NCBI RefSeq assembly: GCF_034424315.1
Contig: NZ_CP139972.1
Location: forward strand, 1,178,001-1,242,000
Length of the DNA: 64,000 nt
Direction: 5' to 3'
DNA from: Chitinophaga sancti
GTDB taxonomy: Bacteria; Bacteroidota; Bacteroidia; Chitinophagales; Chitinophagaceae
How positions within the stretch are numbered: the first letter of the stretch is position 1; every line of letters begins with the position of its first letter. Below, piece after piece: positions 20,124-30,388 of the stretch. The translations under genes and the position numbers were made by a program. The notes beneath the pieces were generated by a model that saw only the letters and a list, made by a program, of their open reading frames with translations, did no database searches and was not told where the DNA came from.

Positions 20124-20876
20124 TTATGGGTTAGGGGTTGACAATACTACCTGATAATCACTAAAAGCACTAGCAGGCTTATATTCAGCACCTTCTTTAT
20201 AGAAATATTGCTCCTCTTTAAACCTGGTATCTTCCGGCTTGAGCGGATGATAGTTAGTAAATGTGGTACGTACAAAAGCATATTCATCATACCCCTCTGG
20301 CATATTGCCCTCCTGCTGTGCAGCAGGATCTAACAATAATGTAGATTTTAGCAGATATTCAACGGAAAGTAAATGATGTGCTGCTGTATCAATCTGCATG
20401 ATCAGGTTCTTGCAGGGACTACCGGGTAAAAATGTAATATCAATAGTCTTGACAGACTTTTTACGGCTTACCTTACATTTCTCCGCACCGGATTTTACAA
20501 TCATCGACTGCATGTTTGATATAGGGTCGACAGCTGAATCTGGCCTGGCTATTGCCAGCAAGATCAGTTTATCTTCACGGAAAACAATAATGCTGTATCG
20601 GTCATTCCGGATAGATTCTGTACTGTCCATGCGACAATAATAATTATTACCGCCTATCTCTATACTTCCGCTTAAAGAGTCCAGGAGGATAGCAGGCTTG
20701 CTTTCATTTGCATAGGTATATTTTATATCAAAACCATAGGGAGTCGTTTTACCGGCTTCCATGATATATTTCAATGAGGCTATTGCATCTGCTACCGTTG
20801 CCCGATCCTGCGCCCGTAGCGAATGTGCTAACGATAGACAGCACATTGCCATTATAAAAAATAAAACACGTTTCAT
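20124..20876 (-). CDS. Secreted hypothetical protein of the Rhs operon, 250 aa
   Basis: An N-terminal signal peptide (MKRVLFFIMAMCCLSLAHSLRAQ) is followed by a mainly beta-strand protein (DIKYTYANESKPAILLDSLS, GSIEIGGNNYYCRMDSTESI). The pattern weakly resembles the LolA-like fold of periplasmic lipoprotein carriers. The gene lies 18 bp after the 749-aa gene and 9 bp before the 2903-aa Rhs gene, so it is clearly part of the operon. A role as a periplasmic chaperone or carrier for the Rhs proteins would fit its size and place, but this is inference. Confidence 0.75.
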   Translation of the reverse strand: MKRVLFFIMAMCCLSLAHSLRAQDRATVADAIASLKYIMEAGKTTPYGFDIKYTYANESKPAILLDSLSGSIEIGGNNYYCRMDSTESIRNDRYSIIVFREDKLILLAIARPDSAVDPISNMQSMIVKSGAEKCKVSRKKSVKTIDITFLPGSPCKNLIMQIDTAAHHLLSVEYLLKSTLLLDPAAQQEGNMPEGYDEYAFVRTTFTNYHPLKPEDTRFKEEQYFYKEGAEYKPASAFSDYQVVLSTPNP

Positions 20877-20894
20877 ATCTGCAATAATTTGAGA

Positions 20895-23144
20895 CTATTT
20901 GTTGAGCATTGCACTTCTGGACTCCTTGATGGTCATGATGCCTCTCTCAGTTTCCTTCTTCAGACGAATCAATCCTCCTTCATCATCGTACTCATAGAAA
21001 GTTGCATAGTTATTCTCATCCAGTTCTGCCATAAGACGAAGTGAAGATTCATCATACACATAAGACTTCATGTTGGCATTGTATGGATGCACACGAATAT
21101 CATCGAAGTAAACGATGTTACTACCGGTGTTCTTCAGGCTAATCATAAGTTGTGTAGTTGTAGCAGGTATATCCAATATCATTTCAATACGTTGCCATCC
21201 CTCGATAATATTGCCTGAAGGCTTACCCGTGATCGTTGATTCAACAGTACCATTATGCAAAAGCGCTACATCGATTTGACTACCAGTATAGGCACTACCA
21301 CTACACTGCCCGGATTCTTTTACCCAGGCGCCTACCAATATTTTCTTCCCTGCCAACGGAGAAAAGGAAGGAAGCAGCGCTTCTTTGCCTAAACGGATAC
21401 TTTTTAGTATACTGTCAGTACCTCCACAATTGTTGGCAGCGGCATTAATAGCGATATTAAATGAAGGATCATCAACAGATACATCGCTGGTGACACTTGC
21501 TACCTTTATATTGTCCAGACGCAGGCTGTAATTGCCGGTATGCTGAATGGTGGTATCGAAATTGGATTTGTAGGAAGAGAAGTCAAAGCTCCGTGCGGCA
21601 GGACATACATTATCACATGTACCACCTACATAATTATAATCTTCGAAGCCGTCAAAAGCAACTTCCCGGTAGCGGGCATTCTGTGCCACAGCTGTGGCTA
21701 ATGCATCCTGGAAACCATATAACCCGGCAGTATATCTACCCAACGGATCTACATTTTCCATCTCCGCCCCTTTCTGATTAAAGAGAGTAGTTTGTGCTGT
21801 CCACACCCATCTTGACACCGCTGTATCCTGTGGTTGCCATTTACCATTCACCAATTGCCAGAAGGACAGGAAATTACTGACGGTACCATCTGTACGGGCA
21901 TTGGTAGCGTTATTGGTATTTGTTTCCGCACGTGGATTATAAAAACCATATGAGCGATATGGGCGCCAGTTGCCAGCTACACCAAATAAATATGGATTGA
22001 CACTTGTGTCAGTAATTGCGCTGTAACAAATACCTGATGGTTTATAATTACAGGAAAAGCAACTGTCAATATATAAGCTGGCGACTACACCAGTATCAGA
22101 TGGAAGCGTCCAGGTGATGTCAAGATATGGACGTTTGCTGGAGTCTGCAGTATACTTTTCTGAACAGAAGGTCGCGTATAAAGTAGTTGTATCTGTCGGA
22201 AACGTGGTAGGAACTGATTTCGTATTTACCAGTGTAATTCCATAATCCAGTGATCTTCTGCTGGAAGAAAACCAATTTTTGATGTCTATCTGAAAGTCCT
22301 GTTTTGCTATTTCCGCCACGATGGACATTGAATCAGTGACACTTCCTGTCAGTAAAGTACTTGCTGTAGTTTGATAATTCCATGCAGCAGAACGCCGATA
22401 TACTGTTGCAATTGGCTGAAGATTACTTAAGGTATACAGCGAATGCGCATTGGTATAGGTAGACGCATTAAATCCTGCCGGATATGCATAGAGATACAAA
22501 TTGGCAGACAGTACAATTGCATTGCTGGGAATATTGACAGCACTGTCTATCGCAAATGTTGTTGCAATTTTGTACTTGCTGCTGTTTGATGCATAAGCAG
22601 TACGCATGTAAGCGGCGGTGCTATCCAACTGTGTTGTTGGATAGGTAGTAACTGATGAAAATATGTTACTGGCGCCTGCAATGTAATTTACGTTTACAGA
22701 GCGGGTTACCTTGTATTTCTTATTTACCGGACGACCATTACTATAGGTGACCGCGCCTGTATTACCACAATTCCTGCTTTTCAGTGAAGAAAAGGTGATA
22801 TTACCGCTGGCTGACTTTAGTGTAACGGAACAGTCCCCCATCTGTGCCCTATATTGGGTGCCTGTGGTGGCAGTTGTCAAGGCATAGAAATACCGGTTGA
22901 CGTTGCTCGTAAGAATCGAGCAGCTACTACCAGATACCGCGTAACCAGCCGCATTTGCATCTGCGATCAGGGTAGAAAGCAAAATGTGATCAGACTCCTT
23001 TATGAACAACCTGTTTGACGCAATCAGGTAATCAAAAAGTGGTTTCAGACAATCGCAGGCACAACCGGAAGACTGCGCCTGGGCCTGATAACCGGGAGCG
23101 GTTATCAGGAGGCTGAAAATAAGTATAGTGAGATATCTTTTCAT
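20895..23144 (-). CDS. Secreted DNRLRE/CBM-like protein with short Rhs-like tail, 749 aa
   Basis: A signal peptide (to about residue 23, ..APGYQAQAQ) precedes a Cys-rich start (GCACDC). Residues about 165-350 resemble DNRLRE-type modules (LDSTAAYMRTAY.., SIVAEIAKQDFQIDIKNWFS, SLDYGITLVN). Residues about 520-690 look like a jelly-roll carbohydrate-binding module (FDFSSYKSNFDTT..NYSLRLDNIKV, ending IVYFDDIRVHP). The last 50 residues read as one YD-like unit (MKSYVYDESSLRLMAELDEN, FYEYDDEGGLIRLKKETERG). It probably acts as a surface or shell component for the effector. It sits 24 bp after the 2041-aa gene. Confidence 0.8.
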   Translation of the reverse strand: MKRYLTILIFSLLITAPGYQAQAQSSGCACDCLKPLFDYLIASNRLFIKESDHILLSTLIADANAAGYAVSGSSCSILTSNVNRYFYALTTATTGTQYRAQMGDCSVTLKSASGNITFSSLKSRNCGNTGAVTYSNGRPVNKKYKVTRSVNVNYIAGASNIFSSVTTYPTTQLDSTAAYMRTAYASNSSKYKIATTFAIDSAVNIPSNAIVLSANLYLYAYPAGFNASTYTNAHSLYTLSNLQPIATVYRRSAAWNYQTTASTLLTGSVTDSMSIVAEIAKQDFQIDIKNWFSSSRRSLDYGITLVNTKSVPTTFPTDTTTLYATFCSEKYTADSSKRPYLDITWTLPSDTGVVASLYIDSCFSCNYKPSGICYSAITDTSVNPYLFGVAGNWRPYRSYGFYNPRAETNTNNATNARTDGTVSNFLSFWQLVNGKWQPQDTAVSRWVWTAQTTLFNQKGAEMENVDPLGRYTAGLYGFQDALATAVAQNARYREVAFDGFEDYNYVGGTCDNVCPAARSFDFSSYKSNFDTTIQHTGNYSLRLDNIKVASVTSDVSVDDPSFNIAINAAANNCGGTDSILKSIRLGKEALLPSFSPLAGKKILVGAWVKESGQCSGSAYTGSQIDVALLHNGTVESTITGKPSGNIIEGWQRIEMILDIPATTTQLMISLKNTGSNIVYFDDIRVHPYNANMKSYVYDESSLRLMAELDENNYATFYEYDDEGGLIRLKKETERGIMTIKESRSAMLNK

Positions 23145-23168
23145 ATGTATAGTATCTTAGTCAAATCA

Positions 23169-26100
23169 TCATAGGTTACCAAGTGAGACACTAATATTCC
23201 CGTTGAAGTATAGGTTCAGAAATTCGAGGGCGCCATCTGCCTGAAGGACTCCATCCTTCCCGTCAGTAGAATTTATACTATAGCTGGCAGGTATCAATGA
23301 TGAGTTGAAATGAACAGTGTAAGGAGGATTATATTCAATCTTTTGATAGGTTTTATATGATGACGAATTAGAAGCATTCGCACTACCGACACCCTTACCT
23401 GTACCATCTATTACACTGATACTCAGAGAAGCCCGATTACTGGTCGATTGAAATGAACCTGCAGTCACTAAAATCCAGATAGAATCCTTTGCGACACAAG
23501 TAGCATGAGCATTTGCATAATTCTTTCCATTACTATCCAGGTCTCTTATTGCCCTGGCATCTGCACTATCCTGATTGATTAATGAGGGATATTTGTTTGC
23601 GGGTACCACATACGTGACCTGGTACGCAGCTACTCCGGTTGCACAATCAGGCGTATAGCTCTTTGAATACCTATGATTATAATAGATAGTAGTGTTTGTG
23701 TTACACTTTGTACTGTCTCCTGAATAAGGTAAATTAGGGCCCTGCAGGCAAGCCAATACGGTTCCAGCCTTACGACTGTCCGCTACTTTCCACAGTCCGT
23801 TATATTCAACCGCAGAAGCATTAATTACCCTGGAAGTATTATTTATAACGAGACTATTCTTACCTGAGATGGGATCTTTGACAACGGGATTAGCCAATAA
23901 TGTGATATTGTTGACGAACCCACTGAGATTCTTTCTACCAGATTGTAACACTTTTAATGATACGCTATTACCTGTAAACGGCTGTCCGTTTTCATCTACA
24001 AAGTACAAATCAGGCTCTCCTCCACGCTGTACATTTGCATCTACTGTATAAATAACACCTGGTTTAGGGAAAGTCGCGATATCCGGCGTACAATCATCCC
24101 CGCCTGTTTTTTCTCTTGAATAGATCAGTATTCTATCACCCGTAGCAAAATAGTCTGTTACTTTTTTACCAGCAGGAATGCCTTTTGTAATACGTCCCTG
24201 GTTGATATAGATACTATCAAGTATAACATCTATATTCTTGTAGGCACCACTCATGCCATCATAGGCCCAACCCGCAGGTAAGGTAAATGTATATATCGAG
24301 TCACCCCATTCATTCTGGGTACTATTCAAAATGGCAGCACCTGTTTCGCTATCATACAGAAGGTTACGGGTAGTCACAGTGCTTCCTTTATCAGTCGCTT
24401 CCACATTGTCCAATACACCATGCCTGTATATTACTTTTGACACAGCAGAAGAACGAAACACCGTTTCTTCCCGGTTGTATACATTTAACAACATAGGGAT
24501 AAATAACACCGGAGGCCACAGGAAATAAAACATATCCCCGTTTATCTGGGCATTCCAGGACGTACTCAGGGAACGTTGCTGACGCATATCCATCATCAAC
24601 TCCATATCCTTTCCTACCACTGCACTCTCATCAATATCTCCATTGGGCTTCATTACCATCACCGTATTATTCAGGTGTTTGAATGTTGCATTCGCGTTAT
24701 CCACCTTATAATTATACTTTGTTTCGGTAACTGCCTTCTTATCGTCCAATTCTGAATAGGTAGCTTCTGATTTCTTTTTACCATGCATATCATTCAATTC
24801 CACCTTAAAGCCCTGGGTGACGGCTATATAATGACGGGAATTGATACGCAGTAAATTGGTCAGGGATGGCTTGAATCGGATTTTATCCAGGGTAGATCTA
24901 TCTACCAGCGTAGGAAAATCATACGCGGTATAAAAACAGGTTTCAGCAAATCCGTTTGCAGAACGGGTATTTTTTGCATTGATCGTCCTTACCCTTACCC
25001 TACTATATCCTATAGAAGGGGAAGGGAAGAATGATTCACCCAACGGAGCTTCTACATAACCACTGGAAACAGGTGCTAAGGCCGATACCTGCTGGGTATA
25101 TTCTATCGGCTCTCGCCATGGATTTTCTTCTCCACCGATCATAGGCTCATAAGTAGCTACACCACTACTAATGGTTTCATCCTTTCCGTTGACAGTACGA
25201 GTGGTAGTATAGTTGTATTCCTGGCCATACATGGACTGTTTCTGGCCTGTCATTTTATCCCAATAATCGTAGATAGTGACACGTTTTACACGAATACCAC
25301 CACCATATTTCTTAAAATAAGGGTTGTTCAGGCGAACAAAGCTACGATCTGTCTGCACTACCTGCGCCCAACCTTTTGAACGTGCACCATCATCAAAACC
25401 TGAGATTGCAGTCAGAATATTGCCTGCACTGGATGCAATTACTTTTATCAGGTCAGACCAACTAATGTCATCACCTGTTTCAGAACCAGGATATGCTTTG
25501 GAAGGAAGATTCAGACGCAGGAAGGAAAGCGCGGCCTTTGTCAGTGGGCTGTATTTGCTATCTGACATGCCAATCTCCCCGCTGTTATTGATGGCTTTTA
25601 CTTTTATCCAGATGGTGTTACCTCCGTTAAAATAACCGTAACTGCTTGTATCCAGTGAAGCATAACCAGGTACATATTCTGCACCACTGCCATATTTATC
25701 ACCAGGCATGTTCACATACAGGCGGAAATAAACTTTGGTTAATCCATCGAGGTACCATTTACTTATTTCCCGTTTACTACTGACAGCTCTTGGTACGTTC
25801 ACTGATATATACTGGAAATCACTTCCACCCTGGTATAAGTAATGACTGAGGTCTGTAAGATTTGTATTAATGTCCGGGCTATTCTTTGTAAACCCTGCGA
25901 TTGTAAACAACTGCGCTGCACGTTTATTTTGAACAAACGCGTAGTCATCTCCTTCGTAATCTATTTTCATTCGGCCACCGGAAGGTATTATAATTGAATC
26001 CAGTGCCCATACTGCAACATTTGCTGACGCAAGTGTGCTATCCTGGATAGCATATGGATAATCGCTGTTATTCAATTGGGCAGGATTCTGACTGGCAGGT

Positions 26101-29100
26101 TTATATACTCCCCAGCGGTCCACGTTCTTACTGTTATAAGGTGTTGTACCTGCATTATAATGGAATATGTAGGGATGACGCTGTCCTTTTTTGTTATTAT
26201 TATAGGTAAAGTATAGGGAGTCAAGTGTGAGCTTTCCTACGGATGGATTGCTGCTGTTAATTCCAGGACAGAGTTTATAAGAATATTTAAAATGGACCGT
26301 CTTCAAAGGCTTAGGGTTTTTCTTCATAAACTCTGCCTTTGTGTACAGGTTGATCTCATCTAGCTTACGGGCTTTACTGCCAGACATCTCACCATTTTCA
26401 CCTATATCCTGCAAGTCATCGCGGTTACTCATTTTAAAGACAGCAATCATGGTCTTTGACTCAATTGAATTCAAATACCATAATTCTTTCTGGCCGTGAA
26501 CATAGCTTCCCTTGCCATCACGGTTGTCTGTACGCATCCCTTCGCTATAGTTTGCTTTATTTACACCGATCGGTGCACGCCAGTTAGATGGATTAACAAG
26601 ACCAGCAATTTTGGTATAGTTAAATTTGATCGCATTGCCGGGATCATCTGCGGTTATACCGTTTCCGGTAAGGTCCTTATAGTCTGATGACAATACTGCT
26701 GTCAGCAGGAATGTATGCGCATAGGCTGGTGTAACCTCACTGGAAAAATAGTGATCATTTCCCTGGTTATTATCTACTGTATTGTCAGTACCACGATTAT
26801 ATTCTACCAGGCCTGTAGCCAGGCTACCTTTGCCTTCATCCACAGAAAATGTTGTTTCAGTTTGCTTCAGGTTGTATACTGGAATACCGTACACATACCG
26901 CTGTCCACCGGTATTCAGCACATTGATTTCGGAAATATGGTTATCCAAACGGAAACTGTTCACCCTTTTTTCAAGGGTAACATTACCATAGGTTACGTTA
27001 TCATTGGATGCTGGTAAATAAAGATATTTTTTAGGAATCACACTACGAGATTGTGAAGGATATGACCATTCCAGCGTAGCTACTGTATTGCCGCCTTCCT
27101 GGAAATAATCCATTCTCACTGTATAGAACTCTCCTGCTACCAGGTTTACAAATACAGTATCCGTTTTGACGTCATGGACATTCCAGTTGGATTTAACGTT
27201 GACACCATCCAGGTATAATCTCATACCGTCATCACTCTTCACATAAAAGGCATATCTGCCACTCACCGGCGCTTTGATACGACCAGTCCAGCGAACGGAA
27301 AAGTTATTATCCAATTCTGTAACACCGGGAGTTTTTTGGAAATTGGACTTGGTTAACATGTTTATCACAGAATCAGTTCTCTGGAATGATATATTTCCAA
27401 AATTTTTATCTGTGAAATATTCTCCTCTTAAACCACTTGCAACACTATCTGTATCTATTATTTCCTGCGCACATGCATTAGCAGTGTAAGTATTTTCAGT
27501 GTAATTTTCGATATACTTTGGGAAACCGGCTAAACTGGCTTCTGCTGCTGTAAGATAAGAAATCACCTGTGTGCGCTTATCTCTTGCAGTCTTATTATAG
27601 GTACTATTATTAATCGCCTGCTTGCTAACAAGCGTTGAGTTATTGAATCTATTGATTGTATCTTTTGCCAACAGCGTAGGATCACTGTTACCGTTATGAT
27701 AGATATTAACAGCCACTACATCATCCCCTCCCAGATTATTATAATAATCCTTATCGTTTACCGTCATTTCGCCCGGATTGCGGAAATAGGACGCTTCATA
27801 AGTGCCATAAGAGCTGCTGAACGCCGTTTTGCCGGCCATCTTATTATTTTTGCTCCATTCCCCCGTTTCGGTGTGGGAATAAGTATAGGTGAGATCCGCA
27901 CCCGCGTGGGCAATAGCAGTAGCGCCTAAATCAGCACTGACATTTCCGCTATGAGACTTGGTTTTACTGTAATGATCAAATATATGCCCTACATCACTAC
28001 GATAAGCCCTAAAGGTACCGCCAATGCCTTCGCCTGAGATACCAAATACATCGTAAGTATAAGAAGGTATACCTATATTGGGTACTACCGGCTTCTCTTT
28101 ATATGGAAGATCCTTTTCCCTGTTGAAATCAAGTAATACTGCGGTATTCTTACCTGACTTCTGGTAGTTGAGATAACCATAGGCAGGAAAAGATTGTGTA
28201 CGGTCGCCTGAAGCAATACTCTGTACAGAGACATAACCCGTGATTGCACCTGCGATATTTGTACCCAAAATTTCAGTACCGCCTTTTACTGTTAGGGTCA
28301 GGTTTGTGTTTGTAAAAGGTATTGACGGGCTGGGTAAATAGCTTGGGTAAGCATAGGACACCAACGTTCTGTCTGCATGAGACCTCGCGTTTTTGCCTTC
28401 CGTGTTATACTGCTGTACGCCCAATCCTAAATCCAGGCTTTTTAAGCCTGATCTTGTATTATAACCAGTACTTAAATCCAGACTTCCGGTCATAGTCCGT
28501 TCCTTATTGGACAATTGTAGTTCCAGGTTAGGATCAACACTCACTCCGTCCATAGAACTATTTGTAATAGATAATCCAGCGGTAAGTCTACCCATTGAAC
28601 TTGAGCCGGAGTTGATACTTGGGCTCAAACCAGCCGACGTTCCCCAACCCCTGTAATTATTATATACAATACCCGCGGAGGCGCCAAGATTGAATATTTT
28701 ACTGGTAATAGGCACCCCAATCGTTTCCTGTGACAGCGACACATTGACGCCAACGGTGGTATTGGCCTTGACGGAGGTTGTTTTGGTAACAGATTCTGCG
28801 CCACTGAAGTCATCTGGCAAGCCACGTAAGGTACGGGTAATGGAACCGGGATTCAGGTTCCAGCCCAGGCCTACCCAGCTGGCATCTTCACTCATACCTA
28901 CACCACTGTTATAACCTAATGCTAAAGGATATCCACCCACATCCATGAGGGGAACGTTATAACTGAAATCACCGGAAAACAGGTCGACCATATTGTCATC
29001 GCTAACAGAGTGGAAAGCCTGGCTTTCTGGTTGGGTTGGACCACCGATGGCTCCTTTGGCTGCAGCAGGTGTAAAGGCATTAGCAGCTAACGGTGTCAAA

Positions 29101-29294
29101 ACTTTCCTCGCAGCAGCAAATGGTGCATTCTCTTTCTCATGTAGGATCAGTGGTGCTGCAGAGGGCTTCACCATTCGTCTCACAACTACAGGCATGCCTA
29201 ATGCATAGGAGGGGATAATCGTCTCAATATAGAGCACAACAAGCATCAGTGAAGCAATAAATCGCTTACTTCCTGCGACATGTTTTAAGATCAT
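23169..29294 (-). CDS. PA14-containing Rhs-associated surface protein, 2041 aa
   Basis: A hydrophobic N-terminus (FIASLMLVVLYIETIIPSYA) serves as signal sequence. Residues about 90-150 carry DLFSGDFSYNVPLMDVGGYP and WVGLGWNLNPGSITR, the start typical of SpvB/TcdB-like Rhs proteins. A PA14 domain (residues about 620-755; GLRGEYFTDKNFGNISFQ.., RYAFYVKSDDGMRLYLDG) suggests carbohydrate or cell-surface binding. The rest is beta-rich with occasional YD-like motifs. No toxin tip is present. It is best read as the front half of a shell whose second half is the 2903-aa protein, or as a delivery or adhesion partner. It lies 8 bp after the 361-aa gene. Confidence 0.85.
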   Translation of the reverse strand: MILKHVAGSKRFIASLMLVVLYIETIIPSYALGMPVVVRRMVKPSAAPLILHEKENAPFAAARKVLTPLAANAFTPAAAKGAIGGPTQPESQAFHSVSDDNMVDLFSGDFSYNVPLMDVGGYPLALGYNSGVGMSEDASWVGLGWNLNPGSITRTLRGLPDDFSGAESVTKTTSVKANTTVGVNVSLSQETIGVPITSKIFNLGASAGIVYNNYRGWGTSAGLSPSINSGSSSMGRLTAGLSITNSSMDGVSVDPNLELQLSNKERTMTGSLDLSTGYNTRSGLKSLDLGLGVQQYNTEGKNARSHADRTLVSYAYPSYLPSPSIPFTNTNLTLTVKGGTEILGTNIAGAITGYVSVQSIASGDRTQSFPAYGYLNYQKSGKNTAVLLDFNREKDLPYKEKPVVPNIGIPSYTYDVFGISGEGIGGTFRAYRSDVGHIFDHYSKTKSHSGNVSADLGATAIAHAGADLTYTYSHTETGEWSKNNKMAGKTAFSSSYGTYEASYFRNPGEMTVNDKDYYNNLGGDDVVAVNIYHNGNSDPTLLAKDTINRFNNSTLVSKQAINNSTYNKTARDKRTQVISYLTAAEASLAGFPKYIENYTENTYTANACAQEIIDTDSVASGLRGEYFTDKNFGNISFQRTDSVINMLTKSNFQKTPGVTELDNNFSVRWTGRIKAPVSGRYAFYVKSDDGMRLYLDGVNVKSNWNVHDVKTDTVFVNLVAGEFYTVRMDYFQEGGNTVATLEWSYPSQSRSVIPKKYLYLPASNDNVTYGNVTLEKRVNSFRLDNHISEINVLNTGGQRYVYGIPVYNLKQTETTFSVDEGKGSLATGLVEYNRGTDNTVDNNQGNDHYFSSEVTPAYAHTFLLTAVLSSDYKDLTGNGITADDPGNAIKFNYTKIAGLVNPSNWRAPIGVNKANYSEGMRTDNRDGKGSYVHGQKELWYLNSIESKTMIAVFKMSNRDDLQDIGENGEMSGSKARKLDEINLYTKAEFMKKNPKPLKTVHFKYSYKLCPGINSSNPSVGKLTLDSLYFTYNNNKKGQRHPYIFHYNAGTTPYNSKNVDRWGVYKPASQNPAQLNNSDYPYAIQDSTLASANVAVWALDSIIIPSGGRMKIDYEGDDYAFVQNKRAAQLFTIAGFTKNSPDINTNLTDLSHYLYQGGSDFQYISVNVPRAVSSKREISKWYLDGLTKVYFRLYVNMPGDKYGSGAEYVPGYASLDTSSYGYFNGGNTIWIKVKAINNSGEIGMSDSKYSPLTKAALSFLRLNLPSKAYPGSETGDDISWSDLIKVIASSAGNILTAISGFDDGARSKGWAQVVQTDRSFVRLNNPYFKKYGGGIRVKRVTIYDYWDKMTGQKQSMYGQEYNYTTTRTVNGKDETISSGVATYEPMIGGEENPWREPIEYTQQVSALAPVSSGYVEAPLGESFFPSPSIGYSRVRVRTINAKNTRSANGFAETCFYTAYDFPTLVDRSTLDKIRFKPSLTNLLRINSRHYIAVTQGFKVELNDMHGKKKSEATYSELDDKKAVTETKYNYKVDNANATFKHLNNTVMVMKPNGDIDESAVVGKDMELMMDMRQQRSLSTSWNAQINGDMFYFLWPPVLFIPMLLNVYNREETVFRSSAVSKVIYRHGVLDNVEATDKGSTVTTRNLLYDSETGAAILNSTQNEWGDSIYTFTLPAGWAYDGMSGAYKNIDVILDSIYINQGRITKGIPAGKKVTDYFATGDRILIYSREKTGGDDCTPDIATFPKPGVIYTVDANVQRGGEPDLYFVDENGQPFTGNSVSLKVLQSGRKNLSGFVNNITLLANPVVKDPISGKNSLVINNTSRVINASAVEYNGLWKVADSRKAGTVLACLQGPNLPYSGDSTKCNTNTTIYYNHRYSKSYTPDCATGVAAYQVTYVVPANKYPSLINQDSADARAIRDLDSNGKNYANAHATCVAKDSIWILVTAGSFQSTSNRASLSISVIDGTGKGVGSANASNSSSYKTYQKIEYNPPYTVHFNSSLIPASYSINSTDGKDGVLQADGALEFLNLYFNGNISVSLGNL

Positions 29295-29302
29295 TTAGGC
29301 TC

Positions 29303-30388
29303 TTATTTTTTATTATAAATAAATTTTGTATTCCAGTATTCAAGTCTTCCGTTCAGGATATGAAACAGGTAAGAATGTCCGGTAGTAAAACTATTATTCA
29401 ATACCACCTTGAGCTGGTTAGGACCACGGTTCAAAGAAAGCATTCCTGATTGCACGACCTTCTTACTTTCATCCAGGTTAATAATTTCGTATTTCACGGT
29501 ATTATCACCCGGATCATTGCTATAGCTCAATTGTAAGGTACCGGAACAGGTAACGAGTGGCGCATCCAATCCTCTTTTCAACTGTACGTAAGCAGCTTCT
29601 TCAATGTTTATTTTTTCAGCATGCACTCCCTTCAATTTAAATGTCCAGATCTCTGCCTGTGCAGCAAACTGGTTTCCATTGTTAGCAACGACGGTCCAGG
29701 CATACTTTTTAGCGGTGTCTAATTGTACTGCTGAGGCGGGGTAATTAAGAAACATGTTCTTGTTATATGCAGCACGATATACTGGTATATTCTGTTGTAT
29801 TGCTTCCGCGGCTGACTGACCATTACGCAATTCAACAATGGTAAAATCGTAGTTCAGATCACTGAAGATTGCCTGTGGAGCAGGTGGCAACCAGCTGAAT
29901 TGCGGTAAGCTCTCTTCCACAATACTTTCATTAGCAGGCGCATTTAAGATCGGAGGGCTCACTGGTTCTACAGCAAAGGGTATACAGTCTTCGCCTATTA
30001 CACTCCAGGCGTCGCCTATTCTCCTAATTACGGTATAGCAGGCAAGGTAGCTCCCTGCTGTGAGCATACCATTTGCACTACGGTCAGCAGCTGCAGATAA
30101 ATATTCATAGCTGACCGGCGATACATCGCCTACCTGTAACTGCTTCGCCCCTTTGTTTAACACAAATGTCCGGGAAGCACCAGTCAATACTGGTTGATTG
30201 GTACGGGCATCAGTAACACGTATCTCTACCTGTACAAGTATAGGAGATGTAGATCCAGACACCAACAGGATATTCCACAACTGTGCTCTCTGCATTACAC
30301 CGGTTGGAGGTAGCTGCACTGTCATACTAACTTGTGCAGTGGCGCGTAAGGATAGCATTACCAGGGCTATCAGTATGAAATGTCTCAT
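29303..30388 (-). CDS. Secreted FN3-like protein of the Rhs operon, 361 aa
   Basis: A short signal peptide (MRHFILIALVMLSLRATAQ) is followed by beta-rich repeats. A first Ig-like part covers residues 20-130. An FN3-like part near 150-250 contains ILNAPANESIVEESLPQFSW and YAWTVVANNGNQFAAQAEIW. It begins directly after the stop codon of the 756-aa barrel gene with no gap, so translation is probably coupled. A role as a periplasmic or surface adaptor between the barrel and the large Rhs-type proteins is plausible from context only. Confidence 0.75.
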   Translation of the reverse strand: MRHFILIALVMLSLRATAQVSMTVQLPPTGVMQRAQLWNILLVSGSTSPILVQVEIRVTDARTNQPVLTGASRTFVLNKGAKQLQVGDVSPVSYEYLSAAADRSANGMLTAGSYLACYTVIRRIGDAWSVIGEDCIPFAVEPVSPPILNAPANESIVEESLPQFSWLPPAPQAIFSDLNYDFTIVELRNGQSAAEAIQQNIPVYRAAYNKNMFLNYPASAVQLDTAKKYAWTVVANNGNQFAAQAEIWTFKLKGVHAEKINIEEAAYVQLKRGLDAPLVTCSGTLQLSYSNDPGDNTVKYEIINLDESKKVVQSGMLSLNRGPNQLKVVLNNSFTTGHSYLFHILNGRLEYWNTKFIYNKK